DNA from: an uncultured Duganella sp.
GTDB lineage: Bacteria; Pseudomonadota; Gammaproteobacteria; Burkholderiales; Burkholderiaceae
Reading direction: 5' to 3'
DNA: 50,372 bases
NCBI GenBank assembly: GCA_946482635.1
Contig: CAMLSG010000009.1
Location: forward strand, 1-50,372
Both the position numbers and the translations under genes were made by a program. Under the pieces are notes generated by a model that did not search any database, was not told where the DNA came from, and was given only the letters and a program-made list of their open reading frames with translations. This document shows, piece after piece, positions 1 through 7,073 of this stretch. How positions within the stretch are numbered: the stretch's first letter is position 1; the number at the start of each line of letters is the position of its first letter.

Positions 1-1216
1 TTGCGCGCGGCTGGTTTGCCGCCTTCCAGGCGTCGAAGGCCTCATTGATTTCCGCCGTCAGCTGGGCTGTTGTTTTTCCGCGCGGGCGGCGCAGGTTGAT
101 GCCCAGTACCAGCCCCTTGTCGCTTGCCTTCAGGGTGGTCGGCGACACGGTCATCGGCCCCATGAAATCATCGCTGTAGGCAATCTTGCCGAACTTCTCA
201 CCTCGCAGCCCGGTGCCGATCATGTCGTTGACGAAATCGACCATCATGCCGGCCTGGCTGCCGCCCCAGTGCTGCACATCCAGCGCATCGGCCAGCATGG
301 CGATGGCATTCACGCCGTCTTCCGGCTTTGATGAGTGCGCGGCCAGGCCCTTGGCAGTGACAGTCAGGCGCGTGCCCTGCCATGCATACTGGTAAGTCAT
401 GCCTTTCTGCTGCGCGGCACGGGTACGGATAGCCGTCTCCAGCGCGGCATCGGCATTGTCGATCACGGCACGTGCATCTTCCGGGATCTGGCTGTCGAAG
501 AAGCCGCCGGTAAAGCTGTACACCAAGGCTCCGCTACCCGGCGCCGGCGCCATGTCCGGCAAGGTCACGCGCACGCCGCCCCAGCCCTTCTCTGCCGTCA
601 CCGCAGGGTATTCGGCGTCGATGGTGATATTGGTTTGCGGCGGCGTATGGGTCTTCAGGAAAGCTTCCAGCGGCGCCCAGTCCGATTCCTCGGCCATGTA
701 GATATACAGTTCGATGCGCTTCTTCAGCGGGATATTGCGGTCCTTGATCGCCTTCATTGCATACATGGCGGTGGCGATCGGGCCCTTGTCGTCCTCGGTC
801 CCGCGCCCCAGCAGCAGGCCCGGTTCGCTGGTGCGATCGAGCTTGAACGGCGATTGCTTCCACTTGCTTGAGTCGACCGGCTGCACGTCGCCGTGCGTGA
901 TCACGCCTACGCGTTCCTTGCTGTCGCCCAGGCCGATCACCATGATGTAGCCATGGTCCGTAAAGTCCAGCCCCAGGCGGGCCGCTTCCTGCTTGATGAA
1001 GCGCTTGAAGCCGACGTGCTGCGGGTTCTTTTCAAACGGCACCTTCTCGTCGGCTACGGTATTGAAGCTGACCATGCTGGCCAGGCTGTCGATAACCTTT
1101 TCGCCGTAGGTTTGACGGGCGTAGCGTGCTGCAGCGGTCGCGTCTTTACTGAGGGGAGTTGCGGCATGGGCGGTGGCAAAGGCTAGCGTGGCGGCTAGTG
1201 CAAGTCTCTTGATCAT
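1..1216 (-). CDS. M20 family metallopeptidase (dipeptidase-like), C-terminus off window
   Basis: Zinc-dependent exported peptidase of the M20/M25/M40 clan, probably cutting dipeptides or short peptides in the periplasm. The protein starts at 1216 with MIKRLALAATLAFATAHA, a clear Sec signal peptide. Motifs seen are HGDVQPVD (metal His and Asp), GRGTEDDKGP (bridging Asp), and AEESDW (catalytic and metal Glu). A lid-domain segment, GLAAHSSKPEDGVNAI, is typical of PepV/carnosinase-like members. About 405 residues are visible and the reading frame stays open to base 1, so the C-terminal metal ligand is not seen. It starts 4 bases after the stop of the binding-protein gene, so the two are probably co-transcribed. 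The family is secure; the substrate is not. Confidence 0.88.
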   Translation of the reverse strand, partial: MIKRLALAATLAFATAHAATPLSKDATAAARYARQTYGEKVIDSLASMVSFNTVADEKVPFEKNPQHVGFKRFIKQEAARLGLDFTDHGYIMVIGLGDSKERVGVITHGDVQPVDSSKWKQSPFKLDRTSEPGLLLGRGTEDDKGPIATAMYAMKAIKDRNIPLKKRIELYIYMAEESDWAPLEAFLKTHTPPQTNITIDAEYPAVTAEKGWGGVRVTLPDMAPAPGSGALVYSFTGGFFDSQIPEDARAVIDNADAALETAIRTRAAQQKGMTYQYAWQGTRLTVTAKGLAAHSSKPEDGVNAIAMLADALDVQHWGGSQAGMMVDFVNDMIGTGLRGEKFGKIAYSDDFMGPMTVSPTTLKASDKGLVLGINLRRPRGKTTAQLTAEINEAFDAWKAANQPRA

Positions 1217-1220
1217 TATG

Positions 1221-1934
1221 CTATTGGTAGTTGGACAGGATTTTGTTGATGGTGCCTTCGCGCACCAGCTGGGTAATGGCGGCATCGACTTCCGCCAGGG
1301 GCACGCGGCCCTTTTCCGAAACGGCGCAGCGCGTATAGTAGCTGCGCACAACCAGGGGTTCATGCACGTTGACCTTCTCGCCTTTGTGCAGCTGGTAGTC
1401 GTAAAACGATTTGATGGTGGCGACGTGGCGCAGGCGGCCCGCCGCCAGCTTGCGCAGGTTGGCCAGGTTCGAATGCGCGTCGGCGCGCACAAAGCCTGTG
1501 CCCATGGCTTTCACCATTTCCGGGTACTGGAACCCAAGCACGGAGCCAATCGGCTGCCCCCACAGGTCGAGGAGGCTTTGCGGCTGCGCCACCGTCAGCG
1601 AGGAGATGACGATTTCCGTCTGCGGCATGAAGGCTTGCGTCCAGCCGAAATGCCCTTGCAGCCATTCGGGCAAGTACATGCACAGCACGTCGGCCTGCCC
1701 TGATTCAAGCGCCATCGAGATGCGCTTGCGCGGCATCGGGAGCGTGACGGCGGTGCGGCCCATCTTTTGCGCCAGCGCCTCCGCCAGGTCCTTGTGGATG
1801 CCGCCCACGACTTCTCCGTTGCGGATATCCGCCATCGGCATCTCAGTACCGGTATCGACCAGCATGACCACTTTTTCGGCATGCGCCGAGGCAGCGGCCA
1901 GGAGTCCGAAGAGGATGGCGGAAATGGCTTTCAT
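1221..1934 (-). CDS. Periplasmic solute-binding protein, family 3 (amino-acid ABC type)
   Basis: A 237-residue exported protein with signal peptide MKAISAILFGLLAAASAHA. The remainder follows the SBP_bac_3 fold: an early segment ending EMPMADIRNGEVVGGIHKDL, the ALAQKMGR helix, and a late domain with REGTINKILSNYQ. No permease or ATPase lies nearby, so it may serve a distant transporter or act as an orphan sensor or binding protein. It immediately precedes the M20 peptidase in the same direction, which hints at peptide or amino-acid scavenging. The next gene upstream is divergent, leaving about 55 bases for two promoters. Ligand unknown. Confidence 0.8.
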   Translation of the reverse strand: MKAISAILFGLLAAASAHAEKVVMLVDTGTEMPMADIRNGEVVGGIHKDLAEALAQKMGRTAVTLPMPRKRISMALESGQADVLCMYLPEWLQGHFGWTQAFMPQTEIVISSLTVAQPQSLLDLWGQPIGSVLGFQYPEMVKAMGTGFVRADAHSNLANLRKLAAGRLRHVATIKSFYDYQLHKGEKVNVHEPLVVRSYYTRCAVSEKGRVPLAEVDAAITQLVREGTINKILSNYQ

Positions 1935-1989
1935 TTGGAAATATTAACCCACCAGCAGGCTTTTTGTTTCGGTGCTATCCTGCACCGCC

Positions 1990-3168
1990 ATGAAACAAGA
2001 GCACCACATCACCCCTGCCATGATCCTGCTGCTGGCTGTCGCCAGCGGCCTGATAGTCGCCAACCTGTATTACGCCCAGCCGCTGGTGGGCCCGATCAGC
2101 CGGGCCACCGGGATTGAACCAAGTGCCGCAGGCCTGATCGTCACGCTGACGCAGATCGGCTACTGCCTTGGGCTGGCCTTCATCGTCCCGCTTGGCGACC
2201 TGCTGGAGAACCGCCGCCTGACCGTCACGCTCCTGGGCGGCACGGCGGTGGCGCTGCTGGGGGCGGCCATGGCGGGCAACGCTGCCACCTTCCTGGCGGC
2301 GGCTTTCCTGATCGGGCTTTGTTCGGCGGCGGCGCAGGTGCTGGTGCCGTTTGCCGCTCACCTGTCGGCGCCGGAACACCGGGGCCAGACGGTGGGCACG
2401 GTGATGAGCGGACTACTGCTGGGGATCATGCTGGCGCGGCCGGTATCAAGCCTGGTGACCGATGCGCTGGGATGGCACGCGATCTTCTACATCTCCACCG
2501 CCGCCATCGGCGTACTCGCCCTCGTGCTGCAATTCCGCCTGCCGCAGCGCCGGCCGGAAGGCGGCTACCGCTACGGCGCGCTCCTGGCCTCCATGTGGAC
2601 GCTGCTGCGCACCACGCCTGTCCTGCGCCGCCGCGCCGCCTATCAGGCATGCATGTTCGGCGCCTTCAGCCTGTTCTGGACCACCGTGCCGCTGGTGCTG
2701 GCAAGCCCGGCGTTCGGCCTGTCGCAGACCGGCATCGCGATCTTCGCCTTGCTGGGCGTGGCCGGCGCCATCGCATCGCCGATCGCCGGCATGCGCGCCG
2801 ACCAGGGCAAGAGCCGTTCGACCACGCTGTTTGCGCTGCTCGCTGCAGCCGTAGCATTCGGCGCGCCTTTGCTCCTGCACGGCGGCCGCCAGTTCACCCT
2901 GGTATTGCTGGTGCTATGCGGAATAGTGCTGGACATGGGCGCCTCCGCCAACCTGGTGGTCGGCCAGCGTGCCATCTTCTCGCTGGGTGCGGAGATGCGC
3001 AGCCGCCTGAATGGCGTGTACATCTCGATCTTCTTCGCCGGCGGCGCATTCGGTTCCTGGCTGGGCGGTTGGACCTGGGCCCGCTTCGGCTGGCACGGTG
3101 TACTCATCGCCGGGCTGATGTTCCCGCTGGCCGCGCTGGTGGTGTTCGCAACCGAACGCCGCGACTAA
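1990..3168 (+). CDS. MFS transporter, sugar-efflux/drug-efflux type
   Basis: A 392-residue integral membrane protein with about 12 hydrophobic segments. It has the MFS signature around PLGDLLENRR after helix 2 and a second-half repeat near GMRADQGKS. The opening segment, ASGLIVANLYYAQPLVGPI, is typical of the YgaY-like and 'arabinose efflux permease' branch. I chose ATG 1990 (MKQEHHITP) over an in-frame GTG at 1972, because the extra six residues add nothing and neither has a strong ribosome-binding site. It is divergent from the binding protein and converges on the Fil-like cluster, overlapping the neighbouring stop codon by 4 bases. Substrate not inferable. Confidence 0.85.
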   Translation: MKQEHHITPAMILLLAVASGLIVANLYYAQPLVGPISRATGIEPSAAGLIVTLTQIGYCLGLAFIVPLGDLLENRRLTVTLLGGTAVALLGAAMAGNAATFLAAAFLIGLCSAAAQVLVPFAAHLSAPEHRGQTVGTVMSGLLLGIMLARPVSSLVTDALGWHAIFYISTAAIGVLALVLQFRLPQRRPEGGYRYGALLASMWTLLRTTPVLRRRAAYQACMFGAFSLFWTTVPLVLASPAFGLSQTGIAIFALLGVAGAIASPIAGMRADQGKSRSTTLFALLAAAVAFGAPLLLHGGRQFTLVLLVLCGIVLDMGASANLVVGQRAIFSLGAEMRSRLNGVYISIFFAGGAFGSWLGGWTWARFGWHGVLIAGLMFPLAALVVFATERRD

Positions 3169-3626
3169 TGTGCCCACATGCGGAATTCGCCCTGCATCTG
3201 CAGGTTGCCGTTGATATTGACGCTGCCAAGATTGCCGGTGACGGAAGCATTGGGGTCGTTCTGCACGCTCATTGATTCGAAACCGAAGTTTGTGTAGCGC
3301 ATCTGCGACGGCAGCGTGATGGCGATGTAGTCGCCGCTGCCGTCCGGGCGGGCTTGCACGTTCAGGCCGATGGCGAACATATCGACCGTGCCGCGCACAT
3401 TGCGCAGCACGATGTAGCGCGGCTGCCCGCCGTCGTGGAAGCCCAGCGACAAGCGGCTGTCGGTGACGGCGCCAACCAGCGTCGGATCGTTCACCACCAC
3501 GTGGGCGGCAAAGCTGATGCCGTCGCGGGCGCTGACGCCGGACAGCTCATTGTCGTCAAGCGGCTGCGGCGGCGCGGCCTGCAGCAAGGCCGGAACCAGC
3601 AGCATCAGTGCGGCGAGTTTCGTCAT
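3165..3626 (-). CDS. FilA-like small exported protein, paralogue 4
   Basis: A 153-residue protein with signal peptide MTKLAALMLLVPALLQA. The mature N-terminus carries LDDNELSGVSARDGISF, the same motif found in the three genes upstream. The rest is rich in alternating polar and hydrophobic residues, with many Asn, Gly and Val, as in beta-strand surface proteins. It ends with the residues WAH, as does paralogue 1. It is the last gene of a four-gene leftward operon; its ATG overlaps the previous stop by 4 bases (ATGA). It resembles proteins named 'putative pilus system protein FilA' in Acinetobacter, by recalled motif similarity only. No enzymatic motif is visible. Confidence 0.7.
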   Translation of the reverse strand: MTKLAALMLLVPALLQAAPPQPLDDNELSGVSARDGISFAAHVVVNDPTLVGAVTDSRLSLGFHDGGQPRYIVLRNVRGTVDMFAIGLNVQARPDGSGDYIAITLPSQMRYTNFGFESMSVQNDPNASVTGNLGSVNINGNLQMQGEFRMWAH

Positions 3627-4507
3627 TGGCGGAATTTGATATCGAGGTAGTTGATCTGGATATTCCCGATGCGCGAAGAACCCAGGTCCACATTGCCGCT
3701 CGGCGCAGTGAAGCTGATCTTGCCGATTTCAATGCCGCCGCTGGGGGCCTGGCCGGTGCCGTACTGGGCGTCGGGCGCAGCGATGCCGATATGCAGGCGC
3801 GGTCCATTTTCGTCGGCCAGCGCGTTGACCAGCGCCGGCTGGCGCGCGACGTCGGCGATCACCCAGGGCTGGCCGGTGAAGTTGCCGTTTTCGTCCGTTG
3901 CGCCGATGCGGATATTGTCGAGTGCCATCTGGCCGACGGTATTGGCGCGTCCATTCGGGCGCAGCGCCCATTGGCCGACTTCCATGCGCGTCGCCACGCC
4001 CAGCGCCAGGCCGTCCTGGTTGCGCGGCGTGGAGAATTGCCAGCTGCCGCCGTACAGGGCCAGGTCGCTCACCACGATGGAGCCGCCGTCCCGGTCGATG
4101 CCGTCGGCATTCACACCGAAGTCGTAGGCGAGCTGCCATTTCTGCTCGCCGTTGATGTTTTGCGGCAGGCTGAATTGCGCGACATCGGCCAGGCCATTCG
4201 TGCTGCGCACGATGTCGAAACGGTAGGGATCGGAAAATGGCGTTGCGCTGTCGCTGCGCGATGCGCTGGGATTGCCGGCCCAGATGCTGGCGCCATCAGG
4301 GCGCGTGTACGTCACGCGCAGGTCGCCGTTCATGGAGAAGCCGTTCAGGTCGAAGCTGACGCCGTCGCGTCCCCGCACGTCGGAAAGCGCGCTGTCGTTG
4401 AGTGGACGCAGGCCATCGGCAAGGGCTTTCGCCGGCGCCAGCGCGGTGCCGGCCAGCGCGAGGCATACGGCGCACGTAGCCGGCAGGGAGCGGCGTGCGG
4501 CAGTCAT
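3623..4507 (-). CDS. FilA-like exported protein, paralogue 3
   Basis: A 294-residue exported protein. After a signal region ending ALAPAKALA, the mature start carries LRPLNDSALSDVRGRDGVSF, the family motif with G-R at the presumed cleavage position. The body holds predicted beta-rich stretches such as GGSWQFSTPRNQDG and GEQKWQLAYDFGVNADG. It ends in LDIKFRQ, comparable to LALRQ at the end of the chimeric protein at 11203-11907. Translation is coupled on both sides: a TGATG overlap with the gene upstream and an ATGA overlap with the gene downstream. It is probably a secreted or surface structural protein; function unknown. Confidence 0.68.
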   Translation of the reverse strand: MTAARRSLPATCAVCLALAGTALAPAKALADGLRPLNDSALSDVRGRDGVSFDLNGFSMNGDLRVTYTRPDGASIWAGNPSASRSDSATPFSDPYRFDIVRSTNGLADVAQFSLPQNINGEQKWQLAYDFGVNADGIDRDGGSIVVSDLALYGGSWQFSTPRNQDGLALGVATRMEVGQWALRPNGRANTVGQMALDNIRIGATDENGNFTGQPWVIADVARQPALVNALADENGPRLHIGIAAPDAQYGTGQAPSGGIEIGKISFTAPSGNVDLGSSRIGNIQINYLDIKFRQ

Positions 4508-5289
4508 CAGCGGCCGCCCGATATGGTTGGCGCGGGCGCAGGTGCCGCTGGAGCAGGCACCTGTGCGGCCGGCAGGTTGGTCAGCGACACCAGCTTGTCG
4601 CGCCAGTTGAGCCAGACGCCCGACTGTGCGGCATCCGGCATCTGCGTCGTACCGCTCGGCGCCTGGAACTGCACGCCCGACTTCAGCACGGAAATCCAGA
4701 AATCGCGGCTCGGCCCGGAGGCATCGCCCGCGCGCACGCCGACCAGGGAGCTGGCGCCATCCCAGCGCTTGCCTCCGCCCGCATCGGTATGCGAATCAAT
4801 GGTGGCTGGCTGGCCGTTCGCGTCCACGCCGCTGACCAGCAGCGAACCGGAAAGGCTGCTCACCTTCAGGCCCACGTCGCCCTTGATGCTGTCGAAGCCC
4901 ATGCGCATGCCCACCACTTCGCGCGGCGCGGCTGCATCGCCGGTGTTGCGGTACACGACTTCGAAATATGGATTGGTGATCGAAACCTTGCTGCCGTTCT
5001 GCCCGAACTGCAGTGCCGGCATGTCGATGTCAGCGCCCGTCCCTTCACGCGAAGGAAAGCGGTAATCGCCAAGGCGGATGTTACGCAAGTTCGCATTCAG
5101 TTCCACGTCCGCATCCAGCGCGATGCGCGTGAAATCGAAGCCGCCAAGCGTGCTGTTGCTCACTGCCAGCAAGCCCTGCCCGCGCGCGCGCGACAAGTCG
5201 TCGTCGCTCATGGGCCGCAGTTGCGCAGAAGCCGGTGCGCAGAAAAAGGCGGCCGCGAGGGCGGCCGCAAAGAGACGGGATTCCATCAT
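4507..5289 (-). CDS. FilA-like exported protein, paralogue 2
   Basis: About 260 residues from the ATG at 5289, which begins MMESRLFAAALAAAFFCAPASA, a good signal peptide. The frame is open further upstream, but that extension runs into the intercistronic hairpin and is not signal-like. The mature start carries LRPMSDDDLSRARGQGLL, the most diverged copy of the family motif: the Val is replaced by Ala and the Asp after Gln is lost. The body has repeated short beta-type segments. The C-terminus is Pro/Ala-rich (AAQVPAPAAPAPAPT), resembling a linker or a cell-wall/outer-membrane tether. It overlaps the next gene by one base (TGATG). Confidence 0.65.
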   Translation of the reverse strand: MMESRLFAAALAAAFFCAPASAQLRPMSDDDLSRARGQGLLAVSNSTLGGFDFTRIALDADVELNANLRNIRLGDYRFPSREGTGADIDMPALQFGQNGSKVSITNPYFEVVYRNTGDAAAPREVVGMRMGFDSIKGDVGLKVSSLSGSLLVSGVDANGQPATIDSHTDAGGGKRWDGASSLVGVRAGDASGPSRDFWISVLKSGVQFQAPSGTTQMPDAAQSGVWLNWRDKLVSLTNLPAAQVPAPAAPAPAPTISGGR

Positions 5290-5304
5290 CAGGAAATTCG
5301 CAGA

Positions 5305-5324
5305 GCGGCCGCTCCCACGGCCGC
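5305..5324 (-). promoter_or_regulatory. Intercistronic GC hairpin after the first FilA-like gene
   Basis: GCGGCCG (5305-5311) and CGGCCGC (5318-5324) form a perfect 7-bp inverted repeat around a 6-base loop. It lies between the stop at 5333 and the next start at 5289. No T-run follows on the minus strand, so it is not a classical terminator. Such hairpins often protect the upstream message or attenuate downstream genes, which would favour high output of paralogue 1. Confidence 0.45.
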
Positions 5325-5332
5325 ATCGGCGA

Positions 5333-5845
5333 TTAGTGTGCCCAAATCCACACTTGGGTGCCACGCAGGTCGAGCTGGTTCATGGCCATCGAACCGTAGG
5401 AAGCATTGCTGCCGCCCATCTTGATCGCGTCAACGGAGATGTTCAGCAGTTTGCCTGCTGCCACTTGCACGTCGGCTGGGATGGCGATCTGCACCACGTC
5501 GCCGCCGGTTGCCGGGTTGTAGAAGGTGCCTGGGTTGGTCACGCCGGCAGCGCCGGCAGCCTGCAGGAAGGAGTTGCGCGACAGGATGTCGATGGTTGCA
5601 GCGATCAGGCCATTGACCTTGATGCCGTTGAAGCTCACCGAACCGCCGCCCAGGCCGTTGGCATCCAGAGCGTCCGTGTCGGTGTAGACGAAGGATTCGA
5701 CTTTGACGTTCAGGTTGGCGCCGATCGACACGCCGTCCTGGCCGGTAACGGCGCTCAGTTCTGCGTCTTTGATCGGAGTCATTGCGGATGCGGACAGGGC
5801 CAGGGTGGACAGGGCGATTGCTACAGCGGTGGTAATGCGTTTCAT
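5333..5845 (-). CDS. FilA-like exported protein, paralogue 1 (first gene of operon)
   Basis: A 170-residue protein. The start is ATG 5845, with a GGAGA ribosome-binding site 8-9 bases upstream; the frame extends to 5893 without support. The signal peptide ends SALSASA and is followed directly by MTPIKDAELSAVTGQDGVSI, the best match in the window to the family motif. The body is Asn/Val/Gly-rich and beta-like. The C-terminus reads DLRGTQVWIWAH and shares WAH with paralogue 4. As first gene, with a strong ribosome-binding site and a hairpin behind it, it is likely the abundant subunit. It resembles Acinetobacter FilA, with which the adjacent C39 peptidase, barrel and FadL-like genes also fit. 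Structural role inferred only. Confidence 0.72.
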   Translation of the reverse strand: MKRITTAVAIALSTLALSASAMTPIKDAELSAVTGQDGVSIGANLNVKVESFVYTDTDALDANGLGGGSVSFNGIKVNGLIAATIDILSRNSFLQAAGAAGVTNPGTFYNPATGGDVVQIAIPADVQVAAGKLLNISVDAIKMGGSNASYGSMAMNQLDLRGTQVWIWAH

Positions 5846-6227
5846 AAGGTTGATCTCCGTTCGAATAAGAATAATTTGATTTGCTTGCTGCACCTGTTGC
5901 GCCTCCTTGCCGGTCCCGAACCTGGTAAGCCCGGGTTGGCGAAGCGCCGTCTTAATATTGTTCGAATATTAATTAAATTTATGATAGGTGGCGCCGCCGC
6001 ACAGGGTCTAGCGTTTCGCACTGACCGCACAGGCCAAACAATTGTCCTGGGGAGCCACCCAGAGGAAGAGCGCTGTTGTGCGCATGTTGCTCGCTTTAGC
6101 ATAAGTTTTCGGGTGCGAAGTAGAGGTGTGCATCTAATTTTTATGCATCGTGCAAGCCACGAAACGTGCGTAAATAAATAACAAAAGAGCAAGGACGAAC
6201 GTTCGTCCAAATTACATTGGAGACGCC
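5846..6227. promoter_or_regulatory. Divergent control region of the Fil-like operons
   Basis: This 382-base region is clearly AT-richer than its surroundings and separates the leftward FilA-like operon from the rightward C39 operon. It holds an 8-bp inverted repeat TTAATATT/AATATTAA with a 5-base loop (5952-5972), a TGCAT-N9-ATGCA repeat (6129-6147), and a perfect 16-bp palindrome (6193-6208). No ORF longer than a few codons is convincing here. It probably contains both operon promoters and several regulator sites. I could not assign firm -35/-10 pairs. Confidence 0.6.
6193..6208. promoter_or_regulatory. Perfect 16-bp palindrome, likely operator
   Basis: GGACGAACGTTCGTCC is self-complementary over all 16 bases and lies 20 bases before a small coupled ORF and 88 bases before the C39 peptidase start. 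Palindromes of this size without a loop usually bind dimeric HTH regulators, TetR-like proteins for example. No TetR gene is in the window; the AraC-type regulator in the operon would not normally use a perfect palindrome. Confidence 0.5.
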
Positions 6228-6302
6228 ATGGGAGCAGGATTCGACGCGCGCGCGACGCGCAAGGGCAGCGCTTACCCCAACGATCGGGAGCTGCCATGCT
6301 GA
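6228..6302 (+). CDS. Possible 24-codon leader ORF coupled to the C39 gene
   Basis: ATG 6228 follows a good ribosome-binding site (TTGGAG, spacing about 5) and opens a 24-residue frame starting MGAGFDARATRKG and ending NDRELPC. Its stop TGA (6300-6302) lies just inside the start of the C39 gene (ATG 6296), so ribosomes ending here could reinitiate there. It has no signal peptide and no recognised family. It could be a regulatory leader or chance. The ribosome-binding site and the overlap are what support it. Confidence 0.35.
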   Translation: MGAGFDARATRKGSAYPNDRELPC

Positions 6303-7063
6303 TGCTGTTGATGGGGGTCCTGGCAGCCCTGATTGGCGGTTCCGCCGCCCTCTCCCGCCACGACGTGCAGGAGCGTCCCAAAGGCCAGTACGAGATGCCG
6401 CAAACCATGCTGGGCGGCGGCAGCTATTCGCAGTCCGTGAGCATGGAGCCGTTCTCCGAACTCAAATACCGCCATATCGTGCGCCAGGCCTACGACTACA
6501 GCTGCGGTTCGGCTGCCCTGGTCACCATCCTCAAGTTCCACCTCGGCCTCGACGTCACCGAACAGCAAGCCATGGAAGGCATGCTGGAAAAGGGCGAGAA
6601 GGAAAAGATCATCGAGCGCCGCGGCTTTTCGCTGCTGGACATGAAGCGCTACGCCGCTTCGCTCAACGTGCCCGCCGCCGGCTACAAGGCCGAGGTGAAG
6701 GACTTGCTGACGCTGGAAGAACCGGCCATCGTGCCGATCGACTACGCCGGCGCCAAGCACTTCGTAGTCCTGCGCGGAATACGCAACGGCGTGGTCTACA
6801 TCGCCGATCCCTCCGCCGGCAACCTGGCCTTCTCGGTGCAGGAATTCGCCACGCTGTGGGACAAGAACACCCTATTCATCCTGTCCGCACCGGCCGGACA
6901 GAAAGCGCCGGCACAACTGGCGCTGAATGACCAGGAGCTGGGCGTGGTCGACATGGACCGCGTAACCAACCATGGCCAGCTCGATCCCTTCAACAACACC
7001 ACGCAACTGCTGGAACGTGCCGTCAACTCCGGCCCGGCCCGCACCTGGATGCACCGTCAATAA
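6296..7063 (+). CDS. Exported C39-family cysteine peptidase (FilB-like)
   Basis: A 255-residue peptidase. The start at 6296 has CGGGAG five bases upstream and gives a hydrophobic N-terminus (MLMLLMGVLAALIGG) that acts as signal or anchor, so the enzyme faces the periplasm. The C39 active site is complete: Gln of RQAYDYSCGSAAL (oxyanion), Cys of YSCG, His of AKHFVVLRG, and Asp of IADPSAG. Bacteriocin-type C39 domains are normally fused to ABC exporters; this one stands alone, like 'FilB' of the Acinetobacter fil genes. Its likely substrates are the four motif-bearing proteins encoded divergently. Its own tail (about residues 209-221) contains LNDQELGVVDMD, a mimic of that motif. Confidence 0.85.
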   Translation: MLMLLMGVLAALIGGSAALSRHDVQERPKGQYEMPQTMLGGGSYSQSVSMEPFSELKYRHIVRQAYDYSCGSAALVTILKFHLGLDVTEQQAMEGMLEKGEKEKIIERRGFSLLDMKRYAASLNVPAAGYKAEVKDLLTLEEPAIVPIDYAGAKHFVVLRGIRNGVVYIADPSAGNLAFSVQEFATLWDKNTLFILSAPAGQKAPAQLALNDQELGVVDMDRVTNHGQLDPFNNTTQLLERAVNSGPARTWMHRQ

Positions 7064-7073
7064 GGAAACGCGA

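Noticed and set aside
1972..1989. GTG start giving six extra residues to the MFS transporter
   Set aside because: No ribosome-binding site and no homologous residues; ATG 1990 begins the family-like N-terminus.
5990..6060. Possible c-di-GMP (GEMM) riboswitch, from CGCACAGGCCAAACA
   Set aside because: The opening resembles the GEMM consensus, but the GCAAAG-type element and the expected paired helices are not found downstream.
6217..6930. Alternative frame of 237 codons over the C39 gene
   Set aside because: The overlapping frame has the complete C39 active site and a ribosome-binding site; this one is a shadow.
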